From Xestospongia muta (Eukaryota; Porifera; Demospongiae; Haplosclerida; Petrosiidae): a DNA stretch of 64,000 nt. The stretch is taken from the NCBI GenBank assembly GCA_963693285.1, contig OY848918.1, positions 15,684,263 to 15,748,262 on the forward strand, read 5' to 3'. This document shows, one piece after another, positions 38,601 to 53,000 of this stretch (positions are counted from its first letter, which is position 1; the number at the start of each line of letters is the position of its first letter). The translations under genes and the position numbers were made by a program. The notes under the pieces are model-generated. The model saw only the letters and a program-made list of their open reading frames with translations, was not told where the DNA came from and did not search any database.

Positions 38601-39658
38601 TAACCTATTTAGACTACTTTATTAGTAAATTTAAGATAGATTAACTTACTAAACTCTTTAGATCAGCTTATTTAACCAGTTTTCACAGTTAATTTCTAAT
38701 CTTTTTAACTTTAAAAACGCTCATGTCACTTTATTTTAGAGTTTTAAACTATTTAAACAACTTGATTAGTATATTTAAGAGAGATAAACTTACTAAACTG
38801 TTTAGATCTGCTTATTTAACCAGTTTTCACAGTTAATTTCTAATGTTTTTTAACTTTAAAAACGATCATATCACTTTATTTTACAGTTTTAACCTATTTA
38901 AACTGCTTGATTAGTATATTTAAGAGAGATAAACTTATTAAACTCTTTAGATCAGCTTATTTAACCAGTTTAACAGTTAATTTCTAATCTTTTTTAACTT
39001 TCAAAAAGCTCTAAACTCTTTATTTTAGAGTTTTAACCTATTTAGACTACTTTATTAGTATATTTAAGACAATTAAACTTACTAAACTCTTTAGATCAGC
39101 TTATTTAATCAGTTTTCACAGTTAATTTCTAATCTTTTTAACTTTCAAAAAGCTCTAAACTCTTTATTTTAGACTTTTAACCTATTTAGACTACTTTATT
39201 AGTATATTTAAGACAGATAAACTTACTAAACTCTTTAGATCAGTCTATTTAACCAGTTTTCACAGTTAATTTCTAATCTTTTTTAACTTTCGAAAAGCTC
39301 TTACCTCTTTATTTTAGTGTTTTAGCCTATTTAGACTACTTTATTAGTATATTTAAGACAGATAGACTTACTAAACTCTTTAGATCAACTTATTTAACTA
39401 GTTTTCACAGTTAATTTCTAATCTTTTTAACTTTGAAAAAGCTCTAAACTCTTTATTTTAGAGTTTTAACCTATTTAGACTACTTTATTAGTATATTTAA
39501 GACAATTAAACTTACTAAACTCTTTAGATCAGCCTATTTAACCAGTTTTCACAGTTAATTTCTAATCTTTTTTAACTTTCAAAAAGCTCTAAACTCTTTA
39601 TTTTAGAGTTTTAACCTATTTAGACTACTTTATTAATATATTTAAGACAGATAAACTT
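35607..39658 (-). repeat. About 4-kb unit, copy 2
   Basis: Full-length 28-monomer copy (4052 bp) directly following copy 1 in tandem. It carries both members of the GCTCATATCAC pair at about 36690 and 36837. It also starts the larger 14.47-kb duplication (35385 onward). Markers in order: hairpin monomer, CTTACCTC monomer, AAGGTCAAAAC, AAAACGCTC with GATGAAC, ACGTAATTAG, TGGTC, AGCTGTAAAC with AACGGTTTAG, the paired variant, GAGCAAACT, GATTCCCTT, then the GTCACTTTATT pair. Confidence 0.9.
36681..36970 (-). repeat. Example of the paired GCTCATATCAC monomer subfamily
   Basis: Two adjacent monomers share linked variants: AACGCTCATATCAC or AATCGCTCATATCAC instead of AAAGCTCTAAACTC, TTTAAACTACTTGATTAG instead of TTTAGACTACTTTATTAG, and AAGAGAGATAAAC instead of AAGACAGATAAAC. 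The pair recurs near 11.06, 21.35, 26.70, 29.02, 43.20, 45.08, 47.40, 51.16 and 57.52 kb. A sister pair (GCTCATGTCAC then GATCATATCAC) is near 34.66, 38.72, 40.74, 53.18, 55.21, 59.55 and 62.45 kb. A single forward member is at about 2.67-2.75 kb. Linked differences mark this as an old subfamily within the satellite. Confidence 0.85.
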
Positions 39659-41682
39659 ATTAAAGTTCTTAGATCTGCTTATTTAAGCAGTTTTCACAGT
39701 TAATTTCTAATCTTTTTTAACTTTCGAAAAGCTCTTACCTCTTTATTTTAGTGTTTTAGCCTATTTAGACTACTTTATTAGTATATTTAAGACAGATAGA
39801 CTTACTAAACTCTTTAGATCAGCTTATTTAACTAGTTTTCACAGTTAATTTCTAATCTTTTTAACTTTCAAAAAGGTCAAAACTCTTTATTTTAGAGTTT
39901 TAACCTATTTAGACTACTTTATTAGTATATTTAAGACAATTAAACTTACTAAACTCTTTAGATCAGCCTATTTAACCAGTTTTCACAGTTAATTTCTAAT
40001 CTTTTTTAACTTTCAAAACGCTCTAAACTCTTTATTTTAGAGTTTTAACCTATTTAGACTACTTTATTAGTATATTTAAGACAGATGAACTTACTAAACT
40101 CTTTAGATTAGCTTATTTAACCAGATTTCACAGTTAATTTCTAATCTTTTTTAAATTTCAAAAAGCTCTAAACTCTTTATTTTAGACTTTTAACGTAATT
40201 AGACTACTTTATTAGTATATTTAAGACAGATAGACTTACTAAACTCTTTAGATCAGCTTATTTAACTAGTTTTCACAGTTAATTTCTAATCTTTTTAACT
40301 TTCAAAAAGGTCAAAACTCTTTATTTTAGAGTTTTAACCTATTTAGACTACTTTATTAGTATATTTAAGACAATTAAACTTACTAAACTCTTTAGATCAG
40401 CCTATTTAACCAGTTTTCACAGTTAATTTCTAATCTTTTTTAACTTTCAAAACGCTCTAAACTCTTTATTTTAGAGTTTTAACCTATTTAGACTACTTTA
40501 TTAGTATATTTAAGACAGATAAACTTACTAAACTCTTTAGATTCCCTTATTTAACCAGTTTTCACAGTTAATTTCTAATCTTTTTTAACTTTGAAAAAGC
40601 TCTAAACTCTTTATTTTAGAGATTTAACCTATTTAGACTACTTTATTAGTAAATTTAAGATAGATTAACTTACTAAACTCTTTAGATCAGCTTATTTAAC
40701 CAGTTTTCACAGTTAATTTCTAATCTTTTTAACTTTAAAAACGCTCATGTCACTTTATTTTAGAGTTTTAAACTATTTAAACAACTTGATTAGTATATTT
40801 AAGAGAGATAAACTTACTAAACTGTTTAGATCTGCTTATTTAACCAGTTTTCACAGTTAATTTCTAATGTTTTTTAACTTTAAAAACGATCATATCACTT
40901 TATTTTACAGTTTTAACCTATTTAAACTGCTTGATTAGTATATTTAAGAGAGATAAACTTACTAAACTCTTTAGATCAGCTTATTTAACCAGTTTCACAG
41001 TTAATTTCTAATCTTTTTTAACTTTCAAAAAGCTCTAAACTCTTTATTTTAGAGTTTTAACCTATTTAGACTACTTTATTAGTATATTTAAGACAATTAA
41101 ACTTACTAAACTCTTTAGATCAGCTTATTTAATCAGTTTTCACAGTTAATTTCTAATCTTTTTAACTTTCAAAAAGCTCTAAACTCTTTATTTTAGACTT
41201 TTAACCTATTTAGACTACTTTATTAGTATATTTAAGACAGATAAACTTACTAAACTCTTTAGATCAGTCTATTTAACCAGTTTTCACAGTTAATTTCTAA
41301 TCTTTTTTAACTTTCGAAAAGCTCTTACCTCTTTATTTTAGTGTTTTAGCCTATTTAGACTACTTTATTAGTATATTTAAGACAGATAGACTTACTAAAC
41401 TCTTTAGGTCAGCTTATTTAACTAGTTTTCACAGTTAATTTCTAATCTTTTTAACTTTGAAAAAGCTCTAAACTCTTTATTTTAGAGTTTTAACCTATTT
41501 AGACTACTTTATTAGTATATTTAAGACAATTAAACTTACTAAACTCTTTAGATCAGCCTATTTAACCAGTTTTCACAGTTAATTTCTAATCTTTTTTAAC
41601 TTTCAAAAAGCTCTAAACTCTTTATTTTAGAGTTTTAACCTATTTAGACTACTTTATTAATATATTTAAGACAGATAAACTT
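39659..41682 (-). repeat. 2024-bp (14-monomer) unit between hairpin monomers
   Basis: Spacing from the hairpin monomer at 39659 to the one at 41683; the same spacing is found at 54125-56149 (2024 bp). The content is a shortened version of the 4-kb unit: after ACGTAATTAG it restarts at GACAGATAGAC (40225), then jumps near 40507 to the GATTCCCTT part of the unit. The missing middle equals about 14 monomers, consistent with an internal deletion plus a three-monomer duplication. Confidence 0.85.
39791..40506 (-). repeat. 434-bp three-monomer tandem duplication
   Basis: GACAGATAGAC recurs at 39791 and 40225 and AAGGTCAAAAC at 39873 and 40307, both 434 bp apart (three monomers, one of them 144 bp). 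The second copy is partial, ending near 40507 where it reads GATAAAC rather than GATGAAC. The same 434-bp doubling occurs at 41.82-42.68 kb, 54.26-54.97 kb and 56.28-57.15 kb, as expected because those regions are copies of one another. Confidence 0.87.
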
Positions 41683-44468
41683 ATTAAAGTTCTTAGATCT
41701 GCTTATTTAAGCAGTTTTCACAGTTAATTTCTAATCTTTTTTAACTTTCGAAAAGCTCTTACCTCTTTATTTTAGTGTTTTAGCCTATTTAGACTACTTT
41801 ATTAGTATATTTAAGACAGATAGACTTACTAAACTCTTTAGATCAGCTTATTTAACTAGTTTTCACAGTTAATTTCTAATCTTTTTAACTTTCAAAAAGG
41901 TCAAAACTCTTTATTTTAGAGTTTTAACCTATTTAGACTACTTTATTAGTATATTTAAGACAATTAAACTTACTAAACTCTTTAGATCAGCCTATTTAAC
42001 CAGTTTTCACAGTTAATTTCTAATCTTTTTTAACTTTCAAAACGCTCTAAACTCTTTATTTTAGAGTTTTAACCTATTTAGACTACTTTATTAGTATATT
42101 TAAGACAGATGAACTTACTAAACTCTTTAGATTAGCTTATTTAACCAGATTTCACAGTTAATTTCTAATCTTTTTTAAATTTCAAAAAGCTCTAAACTCT
42201 TTATTTTAGACTTTTAACGTAATTAGACTACTTTATTAGTATATTTAAGACAGATAGACTTACTAAACTCTTTAGATCAGCTTATTTAACTAGTTTTCAC
42301 AGTTAATTTCTAATCTTTTTAACTTTCAAAAAGGTCAAAACTCTTTATTTTAGAGTTTTAACCTATTTAGACTACTTTATTAGTATATTTAAGACAATTA
42401 AACTTACTAAACTCTTTAGATCAGCCTATTTAACCAGTTTTCACAGTTAATTTCTAATCTTTTTTAACTTTCAAAACGCTCTAAACTCTTTATTTTAGAG
42501 TTTTAACCTATTTAGACTACTTTATTAGTATATTTAAGACAGATGAACTTACTAAACTCTTTAGATTAGCTTATTTAACCAGATTTCACAGTTAATTTCT
42601 AATCTTTTTTAAATTTCAAAAAGCTCTAAACTCTTTATTTTAGACTTTTAACGTAATTAGACTATTTTATTAGTATATTTAAGACAGATAAACTTACTAA
42701 ACTCTTTCGATCAGCTTATTTAACCAGTTTTCACAGTTAATTTCTAAACTTTTTTAACTTTCAAAATGGTCTAAACTCTTTATTTAGAGTTTCAACCTAT
42801 TTAGACTACTTTATTAGTATATTTAAGACAAATAAACTTACTAAACTCTTTAGATCAGCTTATTTAACCAGTTTTCACAGTTAATTTCTAATATTTTTTA
42901 ACATTCAAAAAGCTCTAAACTCTTTATTTTAGAGTTTTAACCTATTTAGACTACTTTATTAGTATATTTTAGACAAATTAACTTACTAAACTCCTTAGAT
43001 CAGCTTATTTAACCAGTTTTCACAGTTAATTTCTAATCTTTTTTAACTTTCAAAAAGCTGTAAACTCTTTATTTTAGAGTTTTAACCTATTTAGACTACT
43101 TTATTAGTATATTTGAAACAGATAAACTTACTAAACGGTTTAGATCAGCTTATTTAACCAGTTTTCACAGTTAATTTCTAATCTTTTTTAACTTTAAAAT
43201 CGCTCATATCACTTTATTTTAGAGTTTTAACCTATTTAAACTACTTGATTAGTATATTTAAGAGAGATAAACTTACTAAACTCTTTAGATCGGCTTATTT
43301 AACCAGTTTTCACAGTTAATTTCTAATATTTTTTAACTATAAAAACGCTCATATCACTTTATTTTAGAGTTTTAACCTATTTAAACTACTTGATTAGTAT
43401 ATTTAAGAGAGATAAACTTACTAAACTCTTTAGATCAGCTTATTTAACCAGTTTTCACAGTTAATTTCTAATCTTTTTAACTTTGAAAAAGCTCTAAACT
43501 CTTTATTTTAGAGTTTCAACCTATTTAGACTACTTTATTAGTATATTTAAGACAGATAAACTTACTAAACTCTTTAGATCAGCTTACTTAACCAGTTTTC
43601 ACAGTTAATTTCTAATCTTTTTTAACTTTCAAAAAGCTCTAAACTCTTTATTTTAGAGATTTAACCTATTTAGCCTACTTTATCAGTATATTAAAGACAG
43701 ATAGACTTACTAAACTCTTTAGATCAGCTTATTTAATCAGTTTTCACAGTTAATTTCTAATCTTTTTAACTTTCAAAAAGCTCTAAACTCTTTATTTTAG
43801 ACTTTTAACCTATTTAGACTACTTTATTAGTATATTTAAGACAGATAAACTTACTAAACTCTTTAGATCAGCCTATTTAACCAGTTTTCACAGTTAATTT
43901 CTAATCTTTTCTAACTTTCAAAACGCTCTAAACTCTTTATTTTAGAATTTTAACCTATTTAGACTACTTTATTAGTATATTTAAGACAGAATAACTTACT
44001 ACACTCTTTAGATTAGCTTATTTAACCAGTTTTCACAGTTAATTTCTAATCTTTTTTAAATTTCAAAAAGCTCTAAACTCTTTATTTTAGACTTTTAACG
44101 TAGTTAGACTACCTTATTAGTATATTTAAGACAGATAAACTTACTAAACTCTTTAGATCAGCTTATTTAACCAGTTTTCACAGTTAATTTCTAATTTTTT
44201 TTAACTTTCAAAATGCTCTAAACTCTTTATTTTAGATTTTCAACCTATTTAGGCTACTTTATTAGTATATTTAAGACAAATAAACTTACTAAACTCTTTA
44301 GATCAGCTTATTTAACCAGTTTTCACAGTTAATTTCTAATATTTTTTAACTTTCAAAAAGCTCTAAACTCTTTATTTTAGAGTTTTAACCTATTAAGACT
44401 ACTTTATTTGTATATTTTAGACAGATTAACTTACTAAACTCTTTAGATTAGCTTATTTAACCAGTTTT

Positions 44469-47400
44469 CACAGTTAATTTCTAATATTTTTTAACTTTCA
44501 AAAAGCTCTAAACTCTTTATTTTAGAGTTTTAACGTATTTAGACTACTTTATTAGTATATTTAAAACAGATAAACTTACTAAACTCTTTAGATCAGCTTA
44601 TTTAACCAGTTTTCACAGTTACTTTCTAATCTTTTTTAACTTTCAAAAAGCTCTAAACTCTTTATTTTAGAGTTTTAACCTATTTAGACTATTTTATTAG
44701 TATATTTAAGACAGATAAACTTACTAAACTCTTTAGATCAGCTTATTTAACCAGTTTTCAAGGTTAATTTCTAATCTTTTTTAACTGTCAAAAAGCTCTA
44801 AACTCTTTATTTTAGAGTTTTAACCTATTTAGACTACTTTATTAGTATATTTAAGACAAATAAACTTACTAAACTCTTTAGATCAAACTATTTAACCAGC
44901 TCTCACAGTTAATTTCTAATCTTTTTTAACTTTCAAAAAGCTCTAAACTCTTTATTTTAGAGTTTTAACCTATTTAGACTACTTTATTAGTATATTTAAG
45001 ACAGATAAACTTACTAAACTCTTTAGATTCCCTTATTTAACCAGTTTTCACAGTTAATTTCTAATCTTTTTTAACTTTAAAATCGCTCATATCACTTTAT
45101 TTTAGAGTTTTAACCTATTTAAACTACTTGATTAGTATATTTAAGAGAGATAAACTTACTAAACTCTTTAGATCGGCTTATTTAACCAGTTTTCACAGTT
45201 AATTTCTAATATTTTTTAACTATAAAAACGCTCATATCACTTTATTTTAGAGTTTTAACCTATTTAAACTACTTGATTAGTATATTTAAGAGAGATAAAC
45301 TTACTAAACTCTTTAGATCAGCTTATTTAACCAGTTTTCACAGTTAATTTCTAATCTTTTTTAACTTTCAAAAAGCTCTAAACTCTTTATTTTAGAGATT
45401 TAACCTATTTAGCCTACATTATCAGTATATTAAAGACAGATAGACTTACTAAACTCTTTAGATCAGCTTATTTAATCAGTTTTCACAGTTAATTTCTAAT
45501 CTTTTTAACTTTCAAAAAGCTCTAAACTCTTTATTTTAGACTTTTAACCTATTTAGACTACTTTATTAGTATATTTAAGACAGATAAACTTACTAAACTC
45601 TTTAGATCAGCCTATTAACCAGTTTTCACAGTTAATTTCTAATTTTTTTAACTTTCAAAATGCTCTAAACTCTTTATTTTAGATTTTCAACCTATTTAGG
45701 CTACTTTATTAGTATATTTAAGACAAATAAACTTACTAAACTCTTTAGATCAGCTTATTTAACCAGTTTTCACAGTTAATTTCTAATATTTTTTAACTTT
45801 CAAAAAGCTCTAAACTCTTTATTTTAGAGGTTTAACCTATTAAGACTACTTTATTTGTATATTTTAGACAGATTAACTTACTAAACTCTTTAGATCAGCT
45901 TATTTAACCAGTTTTCACAGTTAATTTCTAATCTTTTTTAACTTTCAAAAAGCTCTAAACTCTTTATTTTAGAGTTTTAACCTATTTAGACTACTTTATT
46001 AGTATATTTAAAACAGATAAACTTACTAAACTCTTTAGATCAGCTTATTTAACCAGTTTTCACAGTTAATTTCTAATCTTTTTTAACTTTCAAAAAGCTC
46101 TAAACTCTGTATTTTAGAGTTTTAACCTATTTAGACTATTTTATTAGTATATTTAAGACAGATAAACTTACTAAACTCTTTAGATCAGCTTATTTAACCA
46201 GTTTTCACAGTTAATTTCTAATCTTTTTTAACTTTCAAAAAGCTCTAAACTCTTTATTTTAGAGTTTTAACCTATTTAGACTACTTTATTAGTATATTTA
46301 AGACAGATAAACTTACTAAACTCTTTAGATCAACCTATTTAACCAGTTTTCACAGTTAATTTCTAATCTTTTTTAACTTTCAAAAAGCTCTAAACTCTTT
46401 ATTTTAGAGTTTTAACCTATTTAGACTATTTTATTAGTATATTTAAGACAGATAAACTTACTAAACTCTTTAGATTCCCTTATTTAACCAGTTTTCACAG
46501 TTAATTTCTAATCTTTTTTAACTTTGAAAAAGCTCTAAACTCTTTATTTTAGAGATTTAACCTATTTAGACTACTTTATTAGTAAATTTAAGATAGATTA
46601 ACTTACTAAACTCTTTAGATCAGCTTATTTAACCCGTTTTCACACTTAATTTACTAATCTTTTTTAACTTTCAAAAAGCTCTAAACTCTTTATTTTAGAG
46701 TTTTAACCTATTTAGACTACTTTATTAGTATATTTAAGACAGATAAACTTACTAAACTCTTTAGATCAGCTTATTTAACCAGTTTTCACAGTTAATTTTT
46801 AATCTTTTTTAAATTTCAAAAAGCTCTAAACTCTTTATTTTAGACTTTTAACGTAATTAGACTACTTTATTAGTATATTTAAGACAGATAAACTTACTAA
46901 ACTCTTTCGATCAGCTTATTTAACCAGTTTTCACAGTTAATTTCTAAACTTTTTTAACTTTCAAAATGGTCTAAACTCTTTATTTAGAGTTTCAACCTAT
47001 TTAGACTACTTTATTAGTATATTTAAGACAAATAAACTTACTAAACTCTTTAGATCAGCTTATTTAACCAGTTTTCACAGTTAATTTCTAATATTTTTTA
47101 ACTTTCAAAAAGCTCTAAACTCTTTATTTTAGAGTTTTAACCTATTAAGACTACTTTATTAGTATATTTTAGCAAATTAACTTACTAAACTCTTTAGATC
47201 AGCTTATTTAACCAGTTTTCACAGTTAATTTCTAATCTTTTTAAACTTTCAAAAAGCTGTAAACTCTTTATTTTAGAGTTTTAACCTATTTAGACTACTT
47301 TATTAGTATATTTGAAACAGATAAACTTACTAAACGGTTTAGATCAGCTTATTTAACCAGTTTTCACAGTTAATTTCTAATCTTTTTTAACTTTAAAATC

Positions 47401-50079
47401 GCTCATATCACTTTGTTTTAGAGTTTTAACCTATTTAAACTATTTGATTAGTATATTTAAGAGAGATAAACTTACTAAACTCTTTAGATCGGCTTATTTA
47501 ACCAGTTTTCACAGTTAATTTCTAATATTTTTTAACTATAAAAACGCTGATATCACTTTATTTTAGAGTTTTAACCTATTTAAACTACTAGATTAGTATA
47601 TTTAAGAGAGATAAACTTACTAAACTCTTTAGATCAGCTTATTTAACCAGTTTTCACAGTTAATTTCTAATCTTTTTAACTTTGAAAAAGCTCTAAACTC
47701 TTTATTTTAGAGTTTCAATCTATTTAGACTACTTTATTAGTATATTTAAGACAGATAAACTTACTAAACTCTTTAGATCAGCTTATTTAACCAGTTTTCA
47801 CAGTTAATTTCTAATCTTTTTTAACTTTCGAAAAGCTCTAAACTCTTTATTTTAGAGATTTAACCTATTTAGCCTACTTTATCAGTATATTAAAGACAGA
47901 TAGACTTACTAAACTCTTTAGATCAGCTTATTTAACTAGTTTTCACAGTTAATTTCTAATCTTTTTAACTTTCAAAAAGCTCTAAACTCTTTATTTTAGA
48001 CTTTTAACCTATTTAGACTACTTTATTAGTATATTTAAGACAGATAAACTTACTAAACTCTTTAGATCAGCCTATTTAACCAGTTTTCACAGTTAATTTC
48101 CAATCTTTTCTAATTTTCAAAACGCTCTAAACTCTTTATTTTAGAATTTTAACCTATTTAGACTACTTTATTAGTATATTTAAGACAGATTAACTTACTA
48201 CACTCTTTAGATTAGCTTATTTAACCAGTTTTCACAGTTAATTTCTAATCTTTTTTAATTTTCAAAAAGCTCTAAACTCTTTATTTTAGACTTTTAACGT
48301 AGTTAGACTACCTTATTAGTATATTTAAGACAGATAAACTTACTAAACTCTTTAGATCAGCTTATTTAACCAGTTTTCACAGTTAATTTCTAATTTTTTT
48401 TAACTTTCAAAATGCTCTAAACTCTTTATTTTAGATTTTCAACCTATTTAGGCTACTTTATTAGTATATTTAAGACAAATAAACTTATTAAACACTTTAG
48501 ATCAGCTTATTTAACCAGTTTTCACAGTTAATTTCTAATATTTTTTAACTTTCAAAAAGCTCTAAACTCTTTATTTTAGAGTTTTAACCTATTAAGACTA
48601 CTTTATTTGTATATTTTAGACAGATTAACTTACTAAACTCTTTAGATCAGCTTATTTAACCAGTTTTCACAGTTAATTTCTAATCTTTTTTAACTTTCAA
48701 AATGCTCTAAACTCTTTATTTTAGAGTTTTAACCTATTAAGACTTCTTTATTAGTATATTTTAGACAAATTAACTTACTAAACTCTTTAGATCAGCTTAT
48801 TTAACCAGTTTTCACAGGTAATTTCTAATCTTTTTAACTTTCAAAAAGCTCTAAACTCTTTATTTTAGAGTTTTAACCTATTTTGACTACTTTATTAGTA
48901 TATTTAAGACAGATAAACTTACTAAACTCTTTAGATCAGCTTATTTAACCAGTTTTCACCGTTAATTTACTAATCTTTTTTAACTTTCAAAAAGCTCTAA
49001 ACTCTTTATTTTAGAGTTTTAACCTATTTAGACTACTTTATTAGTATATTTAAGACAGATAAACTTACTAAACTCTTTAGATCAGCTTATTTAACCAGTT
49101 TTCACAGTTAATTTCTAATCTTTTTTAACTTTCAAAAAGCTCTAAACTCTTTATTTTAGAGTTTTAACCTATTTAGACTACTTTATTAGTATATTTAAGA
49201 CAGATAAACTTACTAAACTCTTTCGATCAGCTTATTTAACCAGTTTTCACAGTTAATTTCTAATCTTTTTTAACTTTCAAAACGCTCTAAACTCTTGATT
49301 TTAGAGTTTTAACCTATTTAGCCTACTTTAATAGTATATTTAAGACAGATAAACTTACTAAACTCTTTAGATCAGCTTATTTAACCAGTTTCACAGTTAA
49401 TTTCTAATCTTTTTTAACTTTCAAAAAGCTCTAAACTCTGTATTTTAGAGTTTTAACCTATTTAGACTACTTTATTAGTATATTTAAGACAATTAAACTT
49501 ACTAAACTCTTTAGATCAGCCTATTTAACCAGTTTTCACAGTTAATTTCTAATCTTTTTTAACTTTGAAAAAGCTCTAAACTCTTTATTTTAGAGTTTTA
49601 ACCTATTTAGCCTACTTTATTAGTATATTTAAGACAGATAAACTTACTAAACTCTTTAGATCAGCTTATTTAACCAGTTTCACAGTTAATTTTTAATCTT
49701 TTTTAACTTTCAAAAAGCTCTAAACTCTGTATTTTAGAGTTTTAACCTATTTAGACTACTTGATTAGTATATTTAAGACAATTAAACTTACTAAACTCTT
49801 TAGATCAGCCTATTTAACCAGTTTTCACAGTTAATTTCTAATCTTTTTTAACTTTGAAAAAGCTCTAAACTCTTTATTTTAGAGTTTTAACCTATTTAGA
49901 CTACTTTATTAGTATATTTAAGACAATTAAACTTACTAAACTCTTTAGATCAGCCTATTTAACCAGTTTTCACAGTTAATTTCTAATCTTTTTTAACTTT
50001 CAAAAAGCTCTAAACTCTTTATTTTAGAGTTTTAACCTATTTAGACTACTTTATTAATATATTTAAGACAGATAAACTT
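44469..50079 (-). repeat. 5.6-kb segmental duplication, copy 2
   Basis: Second copy of 26090-31700, offset exactly 18379 bp with no net length change. Only a handful of substitutions were seen by eye, suggesting very recent duplication. Its first about 600 bp also belong to the 14.47-kb duplication (match to 58.79-59.40 kb), so two duplications overlap here and the block edge near 45077 marks where they part. Confidence 0.92.
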
Positions 50080-53000
50080 ATTAAAGTTCTTAGATCTGCT
50101 TATTTAAGCAGTTTTCACAGTTAATTTCTAATCTTTTTTAACTTTCGAAAAGCTCTTACCTCTTTATTTTAGTGTTTTAGCCTATTTAGACTACTTTATT
50201 AGTATATTTAAGACAGATAGACTTACTAAACTCTTTAGATCAGCTTATTTAACTAGTTTTCACAGTTAATTTCTAATCTTTTTAACTTTCAAAAAGGTCA
50301 AAACTCTTTATTTTAGAGTTTTAACCTATTTAGACTACTTTATTAGTATATTTAAGACAATTAAACTTACTAAACTCTTTAGATCAGCCTATTTAACAAG
50401 TTTTCACAGTTAATTTCTAATCTTTTTTAACTTTCAAAACGCTCTAAACTCTTTATTTTAGAGTTTTAACCTATTTAGACTACTTTATTAGTATATTTAA
50501 GACAGATGAACTTACTAAACTCTTTAGATTAGCTTATTTAACCAGATTTCACAGTTAATTTCTAATCTTTTTTAAATTTCAAAAAGCTCTAAACTCTTTA
50601 TTTTAGACTTTTAACGTAATTAGACTACTTTATTAGTATATTTAAGACAGATAAACTTACTAAACTCTTTCGATCAGCTTATTTAACCAGTTTTCACAGT
50701 TAATTTCTAAACTTTTTTAACTTTCAAAATGGTCTAAACTTAGAGTTTCAACCTATTTAGACTACTTTATTAGTATATTTAAGACAAATAAACTTACTAA
50801 ACTCTTTAGATCAGCTTATTTAACCAGTTTTCACAGTTAATTTCTAATATTTTTTAACATTCAAAAAGCTCTAAACTCTTTATTTTAGAGTTTTAACCTA
50901 TTTAGACTACTTTATTAGTATATTTTAGACAAATTAACTTACTAAACTCCTTAGATCAGCTTATTTAACCAGTTTTCACAGTTAATTTCTAATCTTTTTT
51001 AACTTTCAAAAAGCTGTAAACTCTTTATTTTAGAGTTTTAACCTATTTAGACTACTTTATTAGTATATTTGAAACAGATAAACTTACTAAACGGTTTAGA
51101 TCAGCTTATTTAACCAGTTTTCACAGTTAATTTCTAATCTTTTTTAACTTTAAAATCGCTCATATCACTTTATTTTAGAGTTTTAACCTATTTAAACTAC
51201 TTGATTAGTATATTTAAGAGAGATAAACTTACTAAACTCTTTAGATCGGCTTATTTAACCAGTTTTCACAGTTAATTTCTAATATTTTTTAACTATATAA
51301 ACGCTCATATCACTTTATTTTAGAGTTTTAACCTATTTAAACTACTTGATTAGTATATTTAAGAGAGATAAACTTACTAAACTCTTTAGATCAGCTTATT
51401 TAACCAGTTTTCACAGTTAATTTCTAATCTTTTTAACTTTGAAAAAGCTCTAAACTCTTTATTTTAGAGTTTCAACCTATTTAGACTACTTTATTAGTAT
51501 ATTTAAGACAGATAAACTTACTAAACTCTTTAGATCAGCTTACTTAACCAGTTTTCACAGTTAATTTCTAATCTTTTTTAACTTTCAAAAAGCTCTAAAC
51601 TCTTTATTTTAGAGATTTAACCTATTTAGCCTACTTTATCAGTATATTAAAGACAGATAGACTTACTAAACTCTTTAGATCAGCTTATTTAATCAGTTTT
51701 CACAGTTAATTTCTAATCTTTTTAACTTTCAAAAAGCTCTAAACTCTTTATTTTAGACTTTTAACCTATTTAGACTACTTTATTAGTATATTTAAGACAG
51801 ATAAACTTGCTAAACTCTTTAGATCAGCCTATTTAACCAGTTTTCACAGTTAATTTCTAATCTTTTCTAACTTTCAAAACGCTCTAAACTCTTTATTTTA
51901 GAATTTTAACCTATTTAGACTACTTTATTAGTATATTTAAGACAGAATAACTTACTACACTCTTTAGATTAGCTTATTTAACCAGTTTTCACAGTTAATT
52001 TCTAATCTTTTTTAAATTTCAAAAAGCTCTAAACTCTTTATTTTAGACTTTTAACGTAGTTAGACTACCTTATTAGTATATTTAAGACAGATAAACTTAC
52101 TAAACTCTTTAGATCAGCTTATTTAACCAGTTTTCACAGTTAATTTCTAATTTTTTTTAACTTTCAAAATGCTCTAAACTCTTTATTTTAGATTTTCAAC
52201 CTATTTAGGCTACTTTATTAGTATATTTAAGACAAATAAACTTACTAAACTCTTTAGATCAGCTTATTTAACCAGTTTTCACGGTTAATTTCTAATATTT
52301 TTTAACTTTCAAAAAGCTCTAAACTCTTTATTTTAGAGTTTTAACCTATTAAGACTACTTTATTTGTATATTTTAGACAGATTAACTTACTAAACTCTTT
52401 AGATTAGCTTATTTAACCAGTTTTCACAGTTAATTTCTAATATTTTTTAACTTTCAAAAAGCTCTAAACTCTTTATTTTAGAGTTTTAACGTATTTAGAC
52501 TACTTTATTAGTATATTTAAAACAGATAAACTTACTAAACTCTTTAGATCAGCTTATTTAACCAGTTTTCACAGTTAATTTCTAATCTTTTTTAACTTTC
52601 AAAAAGCTCTAAACTCTGTATTTTAGAGTTTTAACCTATTTAGACTATTTTATTAGTATATTTAAGACAGATAAACTTACTAAACTCTTTAGATCAGCTT
52701 ATTTAACCAGTTTTCAAGGTTAATTTCTAATCTTTTTTAACTTTCAAAAAGCTCTAAACTCTTTATTTTAGAGTTTTAACCTATTTAGACTACTTTATTA
52801 GTATATTTAAGACAGATAAACTTACTAAACTCTTTAGAGCAAACTATTTAACCAGCTCTCACAGTTAATTTCTAATCTTTTTTAACTTTCAAAAAGCTCT
52901 AAACTCTTTATTTTAGAGTTTTAACCTATTTAGACTACTTTATTAGTATATTTAAGACAGATAAACTTACTAAACTCTTTAGATTCCCTTATTTAACCAG

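Larger units (their letters stand above)
35385..45077 (-). repeat. Large segmental duplication (14.47-kb offset), copy 1
   Basis: About 9.7 kb repeated at 49858-59398. Offsets are 14473 at 35607/50080, 14466 at 38373/52839, 39659/54125 and 41683/56149, then 14321 at 44883/59204. Each step has an identified cause: the 7-bp deletion near 50740 and a one-monomer deletion near 57430. This block contains the second 4-kb unit, the 2024 bp unit 39659-41682 and the start of the 18379-bp duplication, so the duplications are nested. Confidence 0.9.
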
